NCBI GenBank assembly: GCA_039654915.1
Contig: CM077598.1
Span: 77,342,041 to 77,406,040, forward strand
Source: Aquilaria yunnanensis
Taxonomy: Eukaryota > Streptophyta > Magnoliopsida > Malvales > Thymelaeaceae
DNA: 64,000 bases
Reading direction: 5' to 3'
The notes beneath the pieces are model-generated. The model did not search any database, had not been told where the DNA came from, and saw only the letters and a list, made by a program, of their open reading frames with translations. The first letter of the stretch is position 1. Each line of letters starts with the position of its first letter. Below, in pieces: positions 11,730 to 24,533 of this stretch. The position numbers and the translations under genes are program-made.

Positions 11730-12957
11730 ACTCTATTTTCTAATCTTCCTATAGTACTACAAGCTGCTGACCATGCTAAATGGGTCCTCTTATTTCATGC
11801 TTCCCCAACGTTTAGGGAGCAAGAAGTACTCTTTCATGTTTGGCACCCATGACCATTGGCATAACTAGTAAAAGAAATATTTTTTCGTGACTATACTAGA
11901 GTCTTGGTGGATATCTGGTAAGTGGGATTCTTGGAGTTTCGAGGTGGATGTGGATAGTCCTTCCCAGTTCTTACATAAGAAGATGAAGAAGCGCTTTCAT
12001 AATTTTGATGCTTGGATTTGGGCCATGGCAAACTGGGGGACTTGGCCGAAGAAGTTGATCTTTTTCCCTTCCCTATTAAGTAGGACTTGATGATGGTAGA
12101 GGTGCTGCACACATACAGGTCTATCCCCGTCATTTGGCCAAGGTAGTGATGACTACCAAATGTGCTAGGAAGGTGTAAAAAAATTAGCTCACTATTGAAG
12201 ACCCTCAGGAGGCCGTGGTCTTGGTTCAATTACTTATTGGGGATCTCTCTTATTCTGCCTTCATTTCCTATAAGTATTGTCTATTTTGCAACTTACCTTT
12301 TTTGGCAACTCACGCTGATCCATTATTTTTCATAGAAATGGGTGACGACTTCAGTGCTGAGTTCTACCAGAAGGCTTTTCTAGCCAAGGCATAGAGGGAT
12401 GATGACAAGAAGGTGACTAAGAGGAAGCCTAGGAGCAAGACTTCTGGTAATCCTCTATCAAATAAAGCCCATGTAGTATCCTCCTCAACTGATGTCCTTC
12501 TGATGGAGGTGACTTCTAAATCAAGGGTTCCTTTAGACAGTAGGATCGCTCTTCTAGATTACTTGGAGGTCACTAAGCAAGAAGAGCTCAAAACAGACAA
12601 TGCCACTCCTCCTCCAAGTTTGTGAACTGCTGTGGCAGTGGTGGGGGAGGTGACCGAGGAAGCCTCAGCTACTCAAGCAGCCTAGAAATGGAGGGAGAAG
12701 AAGAAGGCTAAGGTGCTGAAGGTGGTAGTTGAGGATGCTATCAAAAGCTTGGATAACAAAGGCACCTCTAAACAAGCTGAGGTGCCTCCCTAATGTATGG
12801 TCGATTTCACTTTATCTTTCTTAATTAATTTTTAGCTTATGATTGGTTCAAAGATTGACTGGGGACTAACATAGTAAATGAACTACATCATGATCATCCA
12901 AGGTAGACTTCGATGCCTGAATGGATGGCTGAGCATGAGGGACGCTATGCCACTAGG
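11730..12957 (+). pseudogene. Relic H: decayed Tat antisense gene, here on the plus strand
   Basis: Plus-strand translation gives, in shifting frames, YYKLLTMLNGSSYFMLPQ, FDAWIWAMANW and LFPFPIK, matching YYKLYVVPKGGFYFLLP, FDARIRAVADW and LYPFPINW of the intact gene. An acceptor (TTTTTCATAG near 12330) is followed by MGDDFSAEFYQKAF at 12340, the start of exon 2, and a basic segment (KKVTKRKPRSK). An exon 3 start is seen near 12925 (MAEHEGRYATRN), where the copy is cut by the X LTR at 12962. The gene is on the plus strand, so its host Tat element lay on the minus strand. This is the most decayed copy; weak traces may start near 11640. Confidence 0.6.
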
Positions 12958-12961
12958 AATG

Positions 12962-14797
12962 TGTTGTGTTTCGGGAGCCAAACAGCGCATCGGAATTTAA
13001 CCAAAAGCATCCAGGATCCAAGTGAAACGGGGTAAACCGGGTGTTCGAAAATTTCATACCTAATTTTCGGTTGAGATCTCTCACTCAACTGTAGAGTCGA
13101 ATAACAAAACCTGAGCAGTTGACGTGTTCAGGCTCTCTATGGTATCCACACGAGCCTTTCGGGATCACCACGCTTCCACCACGTCACGGCAGATGCGTTT
13201 CTCTTGCGCTCGCAGTGCTAGCTTGCGTCCTCCAAGGAATTGCAAGAGAAGAGTGCGGCTGTCCTTTTAGGAGGCTAGGGCGAGGAGACCTGCGAATATC
13301 TCACTTAAAAGTTGTATTTATAGTGAGACTCAACTTCCAAGCCTAATCCAATTAGGATTTAATTTTGGGCTTAATAATGGCTCACCTCATTGGCCCATTT
13401 TTAATACGAAATTAAAGTGAAACCATAACCCAAATAATTAGCCCATGCACACTAATGATCCAAATAGCTCTATGTGTGTGACCCAATAGGGTCTTGCCAT
13501 GTTGGTAATGATCATAAATCACATTTATGATAATAAGCAATGAGCGGTGTCTAGCAACACATCATTGCTACCCAAGTGACAAGATTGTCGGTGAATCGAC
13601 TAAACCTTTATGATCATCACCGATATATGCCATTGTCCCTTTGTCCAAGATATCAAGACTAAGCACGAGACATGGAATGTGTCACTCTCGTATAGACCAA
13701 TCTTTGTGATAGCCAAAGGCTATCGCCTCTATCTGGCCGAATTCCCTGCCACAAGAATGGCCAGAAGAAACTGGTGCTACCCGAGAAAAGGTGGGATCAT
13801 ACACCTCGGGAGATAGCCGAAGAGCTCCGAGCCCGGCACGCCAGGAAACTTGAGGATACTACTAGCCCCCCGAGGTTGTGAACAGAACACCTAAAGAGGC
13901 ATCAGCTATCGTGGGCCGAACATGACCTCCCCGAAGGCCGAACTCCTTGAAGCTGGGAACCCCGAACTGAAGGCATGTTTCCCGAAGAGGCACCGTCCGT
14001 ACCAGAGGATGACCTCACCCAGGGACCTCGGGAGTACGGCAGGAGCATTTAAGGAAGCCTCTGACATGTCGCCCACAGACATCACAAGTCGCCTCAAACG
14101 GCGCCCTGACACGCCGACGCCATCAAAGTCACATCATGGCCCGTCTCGGCTCAAGGCTCAAGGGGCCTGCCACCGGCTACTCGCCCCCTACGCGCAGAAA
14201 TTCAAGAACATCTGACCATACACGTGTCAAGATCTGAACGGGCTAGGCACTCCTATAAAAACCAGGAAATAATATCTGGCGAGGAGGCTGGCAAATATCC
14301 TGACTCCTCACTCTGAGAAAGTACTACCAGGCGAGTTCACTGAACCCCTTAGTGCTACTTCCTCTGCCTTCTCTCAGCACCACTGACTTGGGCGTCAGAG
14401 GCTCCTCCCCAGAAAAACTCCCCGGGGACCTCCTAACCCACTTTTTTTTAGCATCTCAGGTACTCTCCCTTGGGCAAAACGGCCACCAGGCGTTCTTCCT
14501 CTCCGGGTGTCCCTCCATCAGTCACCATGACTACAAATGATGAAGCCCCCGGGCATCACTTTGGTTTCTTGATTACCGAGTAGACCAACTTAAACTGACG
14601 ACATTGATATCATATATCAACTCATCCAAGCATGACCATGCATTTTCTGAGTTTCACTCTATCAAGGGGCCCAAAGATATCACTCCCGTTACATAGGAGG
14701 GACAAATCCCATCTTGATCATACAAATCCCTCCGCATGATATGTGACATACCCAATGACCTCCTTCAAGTTCACTCAGTTACGAGCAACAAAGGAAA
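12962..14797 (-). repeat. X-family LTR in reverse, truncated and split
   Basis: Read on the minus strand, the 3' end (CTCCCGAAACACAACA) lies at 12962; the sequence follows the X LTR up to 13706 and resumes at 14564-14797 after a Tat solo LTR. It stops where element C inserted (14798), so the first few hundred bases of the LTR are missing. The 5 bp before 12962 are GAATG; the other copy of the duplication is lost. Confidence 0.8.
13707..14558 (+). repeat. Solo Tat LTR (third subfamily)
   Basis: An 852-bp LTR from TGATAGCC to GGGCATCA, flanked by a perfect duplication CTTTG (13702-13706 and 14559-14563). It has ACACGTGTC near 14220-14228, TATAAAAA near 14254-14261, the hairpin near 14398-14434 and an ATG (ATGACTACAAATG) near its end. 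It resembles the A/B LTR more than C but is distinct. It lies inside the reversed X LTR. Confidence 0.92.
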
Positions 14798-15770
14798 TGA
14801 TAGCCAAAGGCTATTGCCTCCTCGGTAGTAACTCCCTGACGGAATATTGGCCGAGGAGTCTGACGTCACCCAAGAGAGGATCTTTTTACTGACCTCGGAA
14901 GGTGCGAAGTCAAACACTATGAGCTCGAGACTTTGGTTAGCTCGTCAGGAATTTCGAGGATAACACCGTCTCCATCGAGGGGCCAAACTGACCGTCTTCG
15001 GTTAAGAAAGCCATCTCTCTGAAGCAAGGAAGAATCTCCCCGAAGGCAGAAGCCCCGAAGAGGATCTTCCCTGAACAAGAAACACCAGAACAAGGGAATC
15101 ACCGGACTATGGGTATAACTCCCAAATAAGGTGTTCATCAAGGGAACTCCCAGAACTATGGGATAGATCCCGAAGGAGGTGCTCGCACCAAAAGACGGAG
15201 AAAATCCGAAGAGGGTGCACGCACCGAAGGGCGACCTCGCCCAGGGGACCTCGGGAGTACGATATGAGCATTTAAGGAGCCTTTGACATGTCGCCCACAA
15301 GCCCTACACATCACATCAGAATGGCGAACTGACACACCGCAGCCGCCCCAGTCCTGACACAACCTGTCCGGGTCCAGGGCTAAAGAAGGCTGCAAACGGC
15401 TGCCTGTCCCCTAGGTCCAAAAGTACAGATCAAATCTGACCGAACACGTGTCATGATCTGAATGGACCAGCTACTCCTATAAATACTAGGAAATGGGACT
15501 GGGCAAAGGATGGGGCATTTTCCTCCCTCTGAGAAAACACAAAACAGGCAAGACACTTGATCCCTTAGTGTTCTTCCTCCACTTTCACTCAAAAAACTGA
15601 CTTGGGCGTCGGAGGGTCCTCCCCGGAAAAGCAAATCGGGGACCTCCTAACCTCTTCTTTGAGCTTTTCAGGCACGCTTAGCTGGGAAACCAGAGCTCCA
15701 GGCGCTCGCCTCGTTAAGAAGTCTCTCCACCTGTCAACATGATAGCAAACGAAGATGCTTTGGGGCATCA
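14798..15770 (+). repeat. 5' LTR of element C
   Basis: 973 bp, TGATAGCC to GGGGCATCA, directly followed by the PBS. Contains ACACGTGTC (15444-15452), TATAAATA (15478-15485), the CTTGGGCGTCGGAGG motif and a G/C hairpin at 15611-15646, and the gag ATG at 15739. Confidence 0.9.
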
Positions 15771-18700
15771 TTTGGCGCCGTCTGTGGGAAACTACTCCCA
15801 GGTAGCCGTTGTCGAAACTCGGCGTTCGAAGGACAAAGGACTCCCAAAGTCCCCGTCCGCGCCTGAGACCCAACCAGCTACCGAACAAAGTCCCCCAGAG
15901 ACTTCCTTGCCTGAAGAGGAACGCCCTCTTGTCATCACCATGGGTTTTTTACGAGACTTTCAGAGGTCTGTTGTGGCTGAAATGACACAACAGATAGACC
16001 GAAGGTGGCCGCAACCAACCCAGGCGCAAACACCCACTTCGCCAGCATGACCTCAGGAGAAAAGCCCAAGGGCAACCCATCATAGCTCGGGAAGTGGGGA
16101 GCCACGGGAAGGGTCCTCGACAGATAACTTGCCCCTCGGAGCACGGCTGGCGGAAAGAGCGAGGTCTGAACGACCCGAAGTCCCGTCCAGAAGAAGTTTG
16201 TCACCGGAGGCAAGGTCCCCCTCACCTCGGTACCGAAGTCGCTCCCCGAAGAGACGGCAACAGTCCTTTTACCGAAGAACCTCCAAGCACCAGGAAGAGG
16301 AGCCCAGTGCTACGGTCGTCCTGGAGAAAGACTTGACAAGACTGGAGAGAGTGGAACAGCAGGTGGCACGCAAGCCTGTTTGGGCCAGGCTAACTGAAAC
16401 CGTCTGTGGAGATGAAACTCCTTTCGCCCGAACAGTGGTCGAGGCGGCCATGCCAAGTGACTTCAGGCTACCTCGGCTAACGCAGCACCTATGAGGGTCG
16501 GACTGATCCCCAGGCCCACCTAACAAAGTACAAACGCAGCATGGTGCTACACGGGGCTGATGATGCTACACTCTGCAAGTGCTTTGAAGTCACCCTCGCA
16601 GGACCAGCAACTGCCTGGTACAATTCCCTGCCTCCCGGAAACATCAGGGGGTTCCAGGAGCTGTCCACAGCGTTCACCCAACAGTTCATTGGGAGCAAGC
16701 CGACGGCAAAGATGCCCGTCCAGATGTTTGACATAGCACAAAGAAACGGGGAGACCATCCGTGACTATGTCGAGAGGTTCAACAGAGAGGCCCTCAGTGT
16801 TCCGGACTTTCACCCCGAAATCCGCATCCTCGCCATGACGAGGGGCCTCCGGAGGGATTCGCACTTGTTTTATGAATTCTCCAAAGATCCCCCGGACACG
16901 CTGCGAGAATTCTACCGAAGGGCTGAACAACATATGACAGCCGAAGAGCTAAGAATGACTGGACTGAAGGCTGACCATATTCACGCTCGTGGCAAAGGGT
17001 CCAGCCAGCAAGCCCGGTGTCCAACGGAACAGTTATGCCGACCTCGGAGAATGCGAGTAGGAGGAAGGAAGCCCCAAAACTTTACACATCTGAGCACCAC
17101 GAGGGCTAACGTCCTCATGGCGTTGGAAAAACAGGGGGCTCAAATCCAACGACCGAGGGGCATGACTGCTGACAACAGAAGGAACATGAAGAAGTTCTGT
17201 CAGTTCCACCGTGATCACGGTCATGACACCGAAGACTCCTTTCAGTTGAAAAAGTACATTGAATCACTGATAAAGCAGGGCCAGCTTCGGCGTTATTTGA
17301 GAATGCCTTCCCCGAAGGGGAAAAAAGAGGAAGAAGGAAAGCCCGATGATGAGGATTACGATTCAGACAGGTGAAGGAACCGAAGTCCGAGAAGGCGTCC
17401 TCCACCTTCGGCAGGAGTAATACAGACGATCACAACTGGACTTCCATCCTCGGAAAGAAAAAGAAGGGCCAGGGAGATAGCGGTGATGGAATATCAGAGC
17501 CCAACGAAAAAATTGGCCTGCGAGGATGGCTCCACCATCGTATTTCCCCATGACGATCCATTGCTGATAATGGCGAGGATAGGAAACTGGGACATCAAGA
17601 GGGTACTATTGGACGACGGGTCAAACGCAGACGTCTTGTTCTCACATTTGCTGCCAAGCTTGGGCATATCCAGGAGTGACCTCAAGGCTGTTACTTCACC
17701 CACGTTCGGCGTAGGACCATCTGAGCTACCTGTCCTCGGGTGGATCGACCTCCCCTTGATGATGAAAGGAACTTCGGAGAAAGGAACTGCTGAGTTGTTC
17801 GCCTCTACCATGGCAAGATTCATAGTCATGGACGTTCCTTCGTCATACAACGCCATCCTCGGCAGATAGACACAGGGAAATTTGCACATTCGCCCTGATG
17901 TAAAGTACTTGACCGTCACCCTCGCCACCAAAGAAGGAGACGCAAAGATCTTCATTGATCAAGGCTAGGTGAGAAAGGTGTTCGTCAGAGCACGAAAGGC
18001 TCCAGCAAGCAACTTAGCACATGCTGTAGAAGCAAAAGAGCTGGAAAGGGGCAAGGCAGAAGATCCCACAAAAGCGAAAACAGAAGAAGTAGAGCTTGTC
18101 CCAGGCGATAGTACCCGAATGGGGAAAAGCATGGCCGAAGGAGACAAGAAAAAACTTGTATCTTTTCTGCTTGCAAATAAAGATCTGTTCGCCTACTCGC
18201 CGAAGGACATGCCAGGGGTAAACCCTCGCGTAATCCAGCATAGCCTCAAAGCGAGTCCGGAAATAAAACCTGTCCGGCAAAAGAAACGGAGCATCTCAGC
18301 TCACAAAAGTGACTTCGTCAAGACCGAAGTCCAGCGTCTGATAGACGCTAGCGTTATCCGGGAGGTAAACTACCCCGAATGGCTAAGCAACTTGGTAATT
18401 GCCACAAAAGAAGGAAGTAGTAAGCTCCGGATGTGCATCGACTTCAGAAATTTGAACGATGCTTGCCCGAAAGATTCATATCCTCTTCCGCCAATAGACC
18501 AACTGGTAGACTCAACTGCCGAGTACGGGCTCCTAAGTTTCCTGGACGCTTTCAGTGGGTATCATCAGATAAGGATGGACCCCAAAGATGAAGAGAAGAC
18601 TGCCTTCATCACTGAGGGAGGAACATATTGCTATATCAGGATGCCCTTCGGACTCAAAAATGCAGGAGCCACCTACCAGAGGCTGATGAACAAGGTCTTC

Positions 18701-21238
18701 AAAGACCAAATGGGGAGGAACATGGAGGTGTATGTTGATGATATGATAGTCAAAAGCAAATTGCCTGGCTACCACGTTGCAGATTTAGAGGAATCCTTCC
18801 AAAAACTCAGAGCCCTCAGGATCCGCCTTAATCCTGAGAAATGCATCTTCGGGGTGACCTCGGGAAAGTTCCTTGGGTACATGGTATCCGAAAGAGGCAT
18901 CGATGCTAACCCCGAGAAGATTAAGGCTCTACTTGAATTCTGAACTCCTGCCACAGTCAAAGACGTGCAAAGACTCACCGGAAGAATAACCTCTCTGAGC
19001 AGGTTTATTTCCAGGTACGGAGATAGGTGTCGACCATTCTTCAAAGTCCTCACAAAGGCAGCAAAGATGGAAGGCGACCTCGGAAGGAATGGTCATCCTT
19101 GGGATGAAGATTGCCAAAAAGCCTGGGAAGAACTCAAAGTCTACTTGGCCAGCCTGCCGACCCTGCGGCAAGCTCGGGAGGGAGAGCCCCTCGTATTATA
19201 CCTCGCCGTCACGAAAAAAGCTGTGAGCTCGGTCCTCATGAAAGAAGAAGGGCCAAAGCAATGGCCGGTATACTATGTCAGCAAGTCCCTACATGGCGCC
19301 GAAGTCAGGTACCCTTTGCTTCAAAAAGCTATATATGCCTTAGTAGTTGCAGGAAGGAGGCTACAGCCATACTTTCAGGCTCACCCCATTATCGTCCGAA
19401 GTACCCTGCCTCTACGGGATGTTATGAGGAAAGTTGATCACTCGGGAAGGCTTTCCAAGTGGTGTATAGAGCTTGGCAAACACGACATCACGTATGAACC
19501 CCGGAAAGCTATAAAAGCTCAAGCTTTGGCAGACTTCATCGCCGAAGTACCAAACACCGAGGAGGGACATTCGTTTTCGGGCGAAGACGAGCCAGAATGG
19601 ACGTTATATGTTGACAGGGCCTCAGGATCCGAACACCAGGGAGCTGGAGTGATTATCAGAGGCCCCGAAGGCCTAGAAGTAATGAAGGCCATCAAGTTCA
19701 GTTTCAACGCCACCAACAATATGGCCGAGTATAAGGCCCTCATAGCAGGATTACGCCTGGCCAGAAAAATTGGCGTGAGAAACTTGAAAACCCATAGTGA
19801 TTCCCAGCTGGTGGTCCGGCAAATGGCAGGGGACTATGGCGCGAAAGACCCGACCTTGGCGCAATACCATGAGTTGGTAACAAAGCTTATTCGGGAGTTC
19901 GACGTCGTGAAAATCGAGAATGTACCCCGATGAGAAAATGCTGAGGTAGACTGTTTGGCGAAGTCCAAAACTTGCACCGAAGTGCTAAGCCACCCCAGCA
20001 TCGCGGTGTTAAGCATAGAAACCTCGGGGAAAGGATGGAAAGAACCAATCAAAACGTATCTCGCAACCAACACACTCCCCGAAGACCCCAGCGAAGCCGC
20101 AAAAGTGCGAAGGCGCTCCGGACGTTTCTTCTTAATTGGAGAAGAACTATATCGGCAAGGATATGCAAATCCACTACAGAGGTGTGTTAGTGAAGAGGAT
20201 ACTGAAATGATCCTCGAAGAAGTTCATGAAGGTGCCTGTGGTTCGCACATCGGAACCGACGCCCTGGCAGCAGTGATACTTCGCCAAGGATACTTCAGGC
20301 CTACCCTGAGAAAGGACGCCAAGCAGTTCGTCCAGAAATGTGGTAGTTGCCAGAGACATGCGAACATCCAAAGAACACCCTCAGAGTTCGTGACTTCGGC
20401 AGACTATCCTTGGCCCTTCGCAGTTTGGGGCATAGATCTCATTGGGCCACACCCAACGGCGCCTGGAGGCGTAAAGTTCTGCGTAGTAGCAGTAGACTAT
20501 TTCTCTAAGTGGGTCGAGGCAGAACCTCTGACAATTATCTCGGCAAAAGAAGTGCAGAAGTTCGTATGGAAAAACATCGTATGCAGATTTGGCATACCGA
20601 GGGTACTCGTAGCGGACAACGGATCCCAGTTCATAGACAAAGGATTCCAAGAGTTCATTAGCGACCTCGGGACAAAAATGCACTTCGCCCCAGTAGCTCA
20701 CCCCCAAAGTAATGGGCAGGTGGAAGTATCTAACAGGACCATAAAAGATGGTCTGAAAAAGAGACTGAGGGAAGCAAAAGGGAAATGGCCTGGAGAACTC
20801 CAAAGCGTGTTATGGAGTTGCCGAACAACACCCCGAAGAGCCACAGGGGAAACGCACTTTTCACTCGTCTTCGGTACAGAGGCCATCATCCCTGTCGAGG
20901 TAGTACAACCGTCAATACGAGTCCAAGTGTTCGATGAAAAAGGAAATGACCTCGGCCTGAGAACCAAGCTCGACCTCGTCAGCGAACACAGAGAAGTAGC
21001 CGAGCTGAGAAGAAAAGCTTTCCAGCAAAGAGTAGCAGCAGCCATAAACCTACGCGCCAGGCCAAAGGGAATAAAGCAGGGAGACCTCGTTCTCCGAAAG
21101 GCTGAATTTGCACCCCGAAAGCCGTCCCACGGGGTACTTGCCGAAGTACGAAAAGGAGTTTATAAGCTCGGCGATGCCGAAGGCATAGAATTAAAAAACA
21201 CTTGGCACTCAGAGGCCTTGAAAAAATTCTATGCCTAA
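15739..21238 (+). pseudogene. gag-pol of element C, disrupted
   Basis: Gag-pol polyprotein homologous along its length to the intact copy in element B. The ATG is in the LTR and the frame crosses the PBS (HHLAPSVGN). Domains still visible: gag core (about 16520-16790), zinc-finger region (17190-17240), protease DDGSNAD (near 17610), RT with YVDD (near 18733), degenerate RNase H, second RNase H (VDRASG near 19610), integrase with HHCC and DDE residues. Disruptions: TGA at 16048-16050, frame changes between 16050 and 16541, TGA at 17372-17374, TAG at 17867-17869, a stop near 17967, TGA at 18941-18943 and TGA at 19931-19933. An in-frame loss of about 12 codons near 21140 removes a block that reads NWEGPYLVL in A and B. 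Cannot make a polyprotein. Confidence 0.92.
15771..15790 (+). promoter_or_regulatory. Primer-binding site of element C
   Basis: TTTGGCGCCGTCTGTGGGAA directly after the LTR. The part from TGG onward should pair with the CCA 3' end of a tRNA. The primer tRNA could not be named from memory. Confidence 0.75.
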
Positions 21239-21355
21239 AAAGTTTGGTGGGAAAGTTGTATTGCACAAGTTGGACAAATTTGTCTAAGTAAAAAATTCTG
21301 AGGAAGTACAAAACAAGAGTCTCACGAAAGCAATCACCGAGGAAAGCAAAAGTAA

Positions 21356-21515
21356 GGTTTTTCGAAGTCTCTTGAGCGAATATGTTCGGGACAGAGGAAA
21401 GCAGGAGTGTGGTTTTCCGAAGTCTCTTGAGCGAATATGTTCGGGACAAAGGAAAGCAAAAGTGTGGTTTTCCGAAGTCTCTTGAGCGAATTATGTTCGG
21501 GACAAAGGGAAACAA
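21356..21515 (+). repeat. Short tandem array downstream of pol in C
   Basis: About three units of 56-58 bp, each with CCGAAGTCTCTTGAGCG followed by AATATGTTCGGGAC. The same core recurs, more diverged, seven times in A and in B at the matching place. The array lies between the pol stop and the 3' end of the antisense gene. Confidence 0.8.
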
Positions 21516-21642
21516 AGGAATCTGGCAAAAAATACTTAGCCAAATTTTTATCTATTGAGCCAAAGAGTGCTTACAGAGAAGAAAGTTGCTGAAAGACTAC
21601 AAAAAAGAAGAAGAAAATGAAGACAAAAGGCCCTAGTACAAA

Positions 21643-24090
21643 CTAAGGAACCTCGGCGTCTTGAGAACTGCCAGTCTCTGTGCTTTTGTCGGTAGCCTTA
21701 GGCACCGGGAAAGAAGGAGGCAGTTTCAAGTGCTCGATCTTGGACCAAGTCCACCGAGGCTCCTTGGGGATGTTCATGCCTTCCAGGAAGGAGAGGTCAA
21801 AATCTGGGAACTTCTGCAGAATTTGGTGCCGAACAAGACAGAAGCCGTCTTGAAAGGCCAACTTCGTCATATCATCGGACTCCCGCTTCTTGACCGCCAA
21901 ATCTGCATAGTTCTTCTCCAGATCCGTGTAATCCTTCTCCAGATCCTTGAGCTTTCTCTTCAATGCCTTCATCTTCTTCTTCTCTTCTGAAGGCTTCTTC
22001 AGAGATGTGACCTCGACTTCGAGCTGGGCCTTTTCCTCGAGCGTCTTTGCAAGGATTGCGTCACTTTCTGACTTATCCTTTTGAATCATTTCTACGATCG
22101 AAGTCAGCTCCGCCATCCGAGAGCCGATGTCGGAAAGTTTCTGGGAGGTGCCTTTCTCAAGTTCCTCTTTCTCTTTTATGAACCCCTCCCGAAGTTCAGC
22201 AATTTCCTTCTCTGAAGACTGCTTCAGCTGAGCATTGTCAGCAGCCAACGCTGAACACTGGGCCTTCGTCTTGGTGTAAAGGTCCCAGAGTGACGCCCTC
22301 CTTTCTGACTCTCGCGCCACCCGAACACGGAGCAACCCGGCATACCCCATCAGCTGCAAAAAAAGCAAACAAAGGGAAAATGATGCTAAGTAAAAAGCAA
22401 AGGCGAAATTGGCACTGAGGAAACAGTGAAGCGTACCTGGGCGGCATGTTCAGTGAGTTTGGCGGCCAAAGAGATGTCACCTGGGTAAGCCGCCGTAAGG
22501 GCCTTGTAAGAGGCCTCAGTAAACACCCCTTTGCACATCTGCCTGGCCATCTCGGGACAGTCCTCGGAGTACATATTCATGTCCTCCGTGAACGTCCAGA
22601 AGGGCTCCTTCGGAACTTTCCCTGCTGGGACTTTGGCATCCCGAAGGGCCCTCTTGCGGGCGTGTTCGGCAACCCAGTCAGGAGCGGCCACCTCCGCTGC
22701 ACAACAAGGCAGAAAAATTGGTTAAGGCTAGAAAACCCTTAAGGATTTACAAGAGAAAAAAAAGGGTTCTTCGACAAAGTACAAACCTGCTGGCACCTCG
22801 GTAACGTCGTCGTCAAGAATCGACGTCGCCTCAGTAGAGATCCCCTTGCCTTTTATTTGGCGCCGTTCCTCGGCAGAAGGGGTCTCCTCCCCATCGCCCT
22901 CCAGAAGAGCATGCGAAGGCGTGGGGCTTTGAGGAAGGACGTCGGAAGAAGTGACGTCGACAAAAGGAACCTCGGGCAAAGGGGCAGCAGGGTCTTCGGG
23001 CTCATCGCCTACCTCCTCCGTAATTTGCGGAAGAGAGGAAGGAGCAGCTTTCTTTGCCCGTTTGGAAGGAGGGCCGGCCGAAGTCTGCTTCCGCCTCCGA
23101 GAGGCGGCCTTCTTTGTCTGTTCGCCCCTCTTGGCCTGCCCGGTAAAATGAGCCTTGTAGAAGGTAGCCGCGTCGTCGCCCATATCTGAAAAAAGAAAAA
23201 GAAGATCAGTGTAAGTCCAAGATGAAGTTATGAAGGGAAAAATGAGAAAGTAACTTACTCTCATAAAAAGACTCATAAGTCTCATTCCCCCAAAGGAGTT
23301 TCACGAGCCAGGAGTCCTTCCCCGAAGAAGCCGGTTTCGGCATATTGAGGTCTGTCTCATGCTCCTTTACCACCTTCAGTTCCCGAAGGACCTCTTCGGT
23401 CATGAGCCTCCAGTTGATCGGAAAGGGGTAAAGGGCATGAGGAGAGACCTCGGCAGCCCAGTCAGAGACCGCCCGGATGCGCCTGTCGAAGTCCTCAAAG
23501 ATAGGTGCTACGTCGGCGTCTAGCAGTATCTTCGGGTCAACAACATCCATCTTGAGCCTCCCGTGAGCCCACTTGGTCGGGACGTGCGACCAAGTCTCCG
23601 ACTTCTTCAGGAAAAAGAATTTTTGTTGCCACCCTCGCCAGCTGTCTTTGGTGGCGAAGGTGAACGTATACTTTTTCCTCCCGGATCCCCGAGGTAGCAA
23701 AAAGTAGAAGCCACCCTTCGGGACCACGAAGAGCTTGTAGTACTGGAGAAAAACTACAAAGTGAGGTTTTATTTTGAAAATGCCGCACATACAGAGGAAG
23801 GCGTTGAAATAGCAGTACGAGTTCGGTGGGAGTTGGTTAACGGCAATGCCATGGAAGTTGCATAACGCGCTAACCATCTCCGGGGGGGGATACCGAAGTC
23901 CGGCCTTCAGTTGGGCTCGGAAAACGGTGATTTCATCACTTCGGTTGGAGAAAGGAAATTGGTCAGGATGGGGCAACCTCGTCACAGAGTAAGAGGGTAA
24001 GAAAAACTTTTTCTTCCACTTCGCTAGTTTTGCCGGAGTAGTGCAGCAGGGGTGAGAAAGAAGAGGTTGCCAACTCTCGGGAACAGGCAT
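21643..24090 (-). CDS. Antisense four-exon gene of element C (PF04195-like, coiled coil), open
   Basis: Minus-strand gene read as four exons: 24090-23259, 23185-22787, 22696-22437 and 22353-21643, joined at GT/AG introns of 73, 90 and 83 bp (donors GTAAGT, GTTTGT, GTACGC; acceptors TTTTTTCAG, TTGTGCAG, TTTGCAG). Phases are 1, 1 and 0. The exons sum to 2202 nt, 733 residues, with no stop. Exon 1 holds a PF04195-like region (CCTTPAKL, then GLRYPPPEMV, YYKLFVVPKGGFYFLLPRG, PFPINWRLMTEEVLREL). Exon 2 has a basic segment (KKAASRRRK, then KRAKKA) that may act as a nuclear signal. Exon 4 is a long Lys/Glu coiled coil ending in FQDGFCLVRHQ and DFDLSFLEG. A TATA box is 269 bp upstream. Such antisense ORFs are known from the Tat lineage; the molecular role is unknown. 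Confidence 0.8.
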
Positions 24091-24358
24091 GATGAAAACG
24101 AGTTTAGGAAAAACAAGGAAAATGAGTTCAGGGAAAACAAGGAAAACGAGTTCGGGAAAAACAAAGAAGAAGCTTTGAAAAAAGCAAAAGGACTAAACCC
24201 CACCAAAGGTCTTGCCGGAATCTGGATTTCTGGAAGCCGTCGTGAAAAGTGGTCGGAAAAATGCCTGAAAAAGGAAAACCGCCGTGGAAAATTGAGAGAG
24301 AATTAGAAGGCAGAAGAAAGCAAAAGCAAAAGCAAAAAGAGGGTTATGACAGGGCTGG

Positions 24359-24533
24359 TATATATCGGCCTAGAAGGCCAGGTGAACCGTCGTCATTAGT
24401 ACCCCTCGGAAGGCGAAGCATCGCCATAACTGCTAAATGCGCCTGAAAAGTCGGGCCTGCCGTACTCAGTGCATTCCCACCCAATAATAGTGTGCCATGT
24501 GTCGGTCATCGCGCAGCAAACGTGCCACGTGTC
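24359..24533 (-). promoter_or_regulatory. Putative promoter of the antisense gene in C
   Basis: TATATAT at 24359-24365 (minus strand), 269 bp upstream of the ATG at 24090, and GCCACGTGTC at 24524-24533 with a related GCCATGTGTC about 30 bp before it. Same layout as in A, B and F. Confidence 0.5.
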
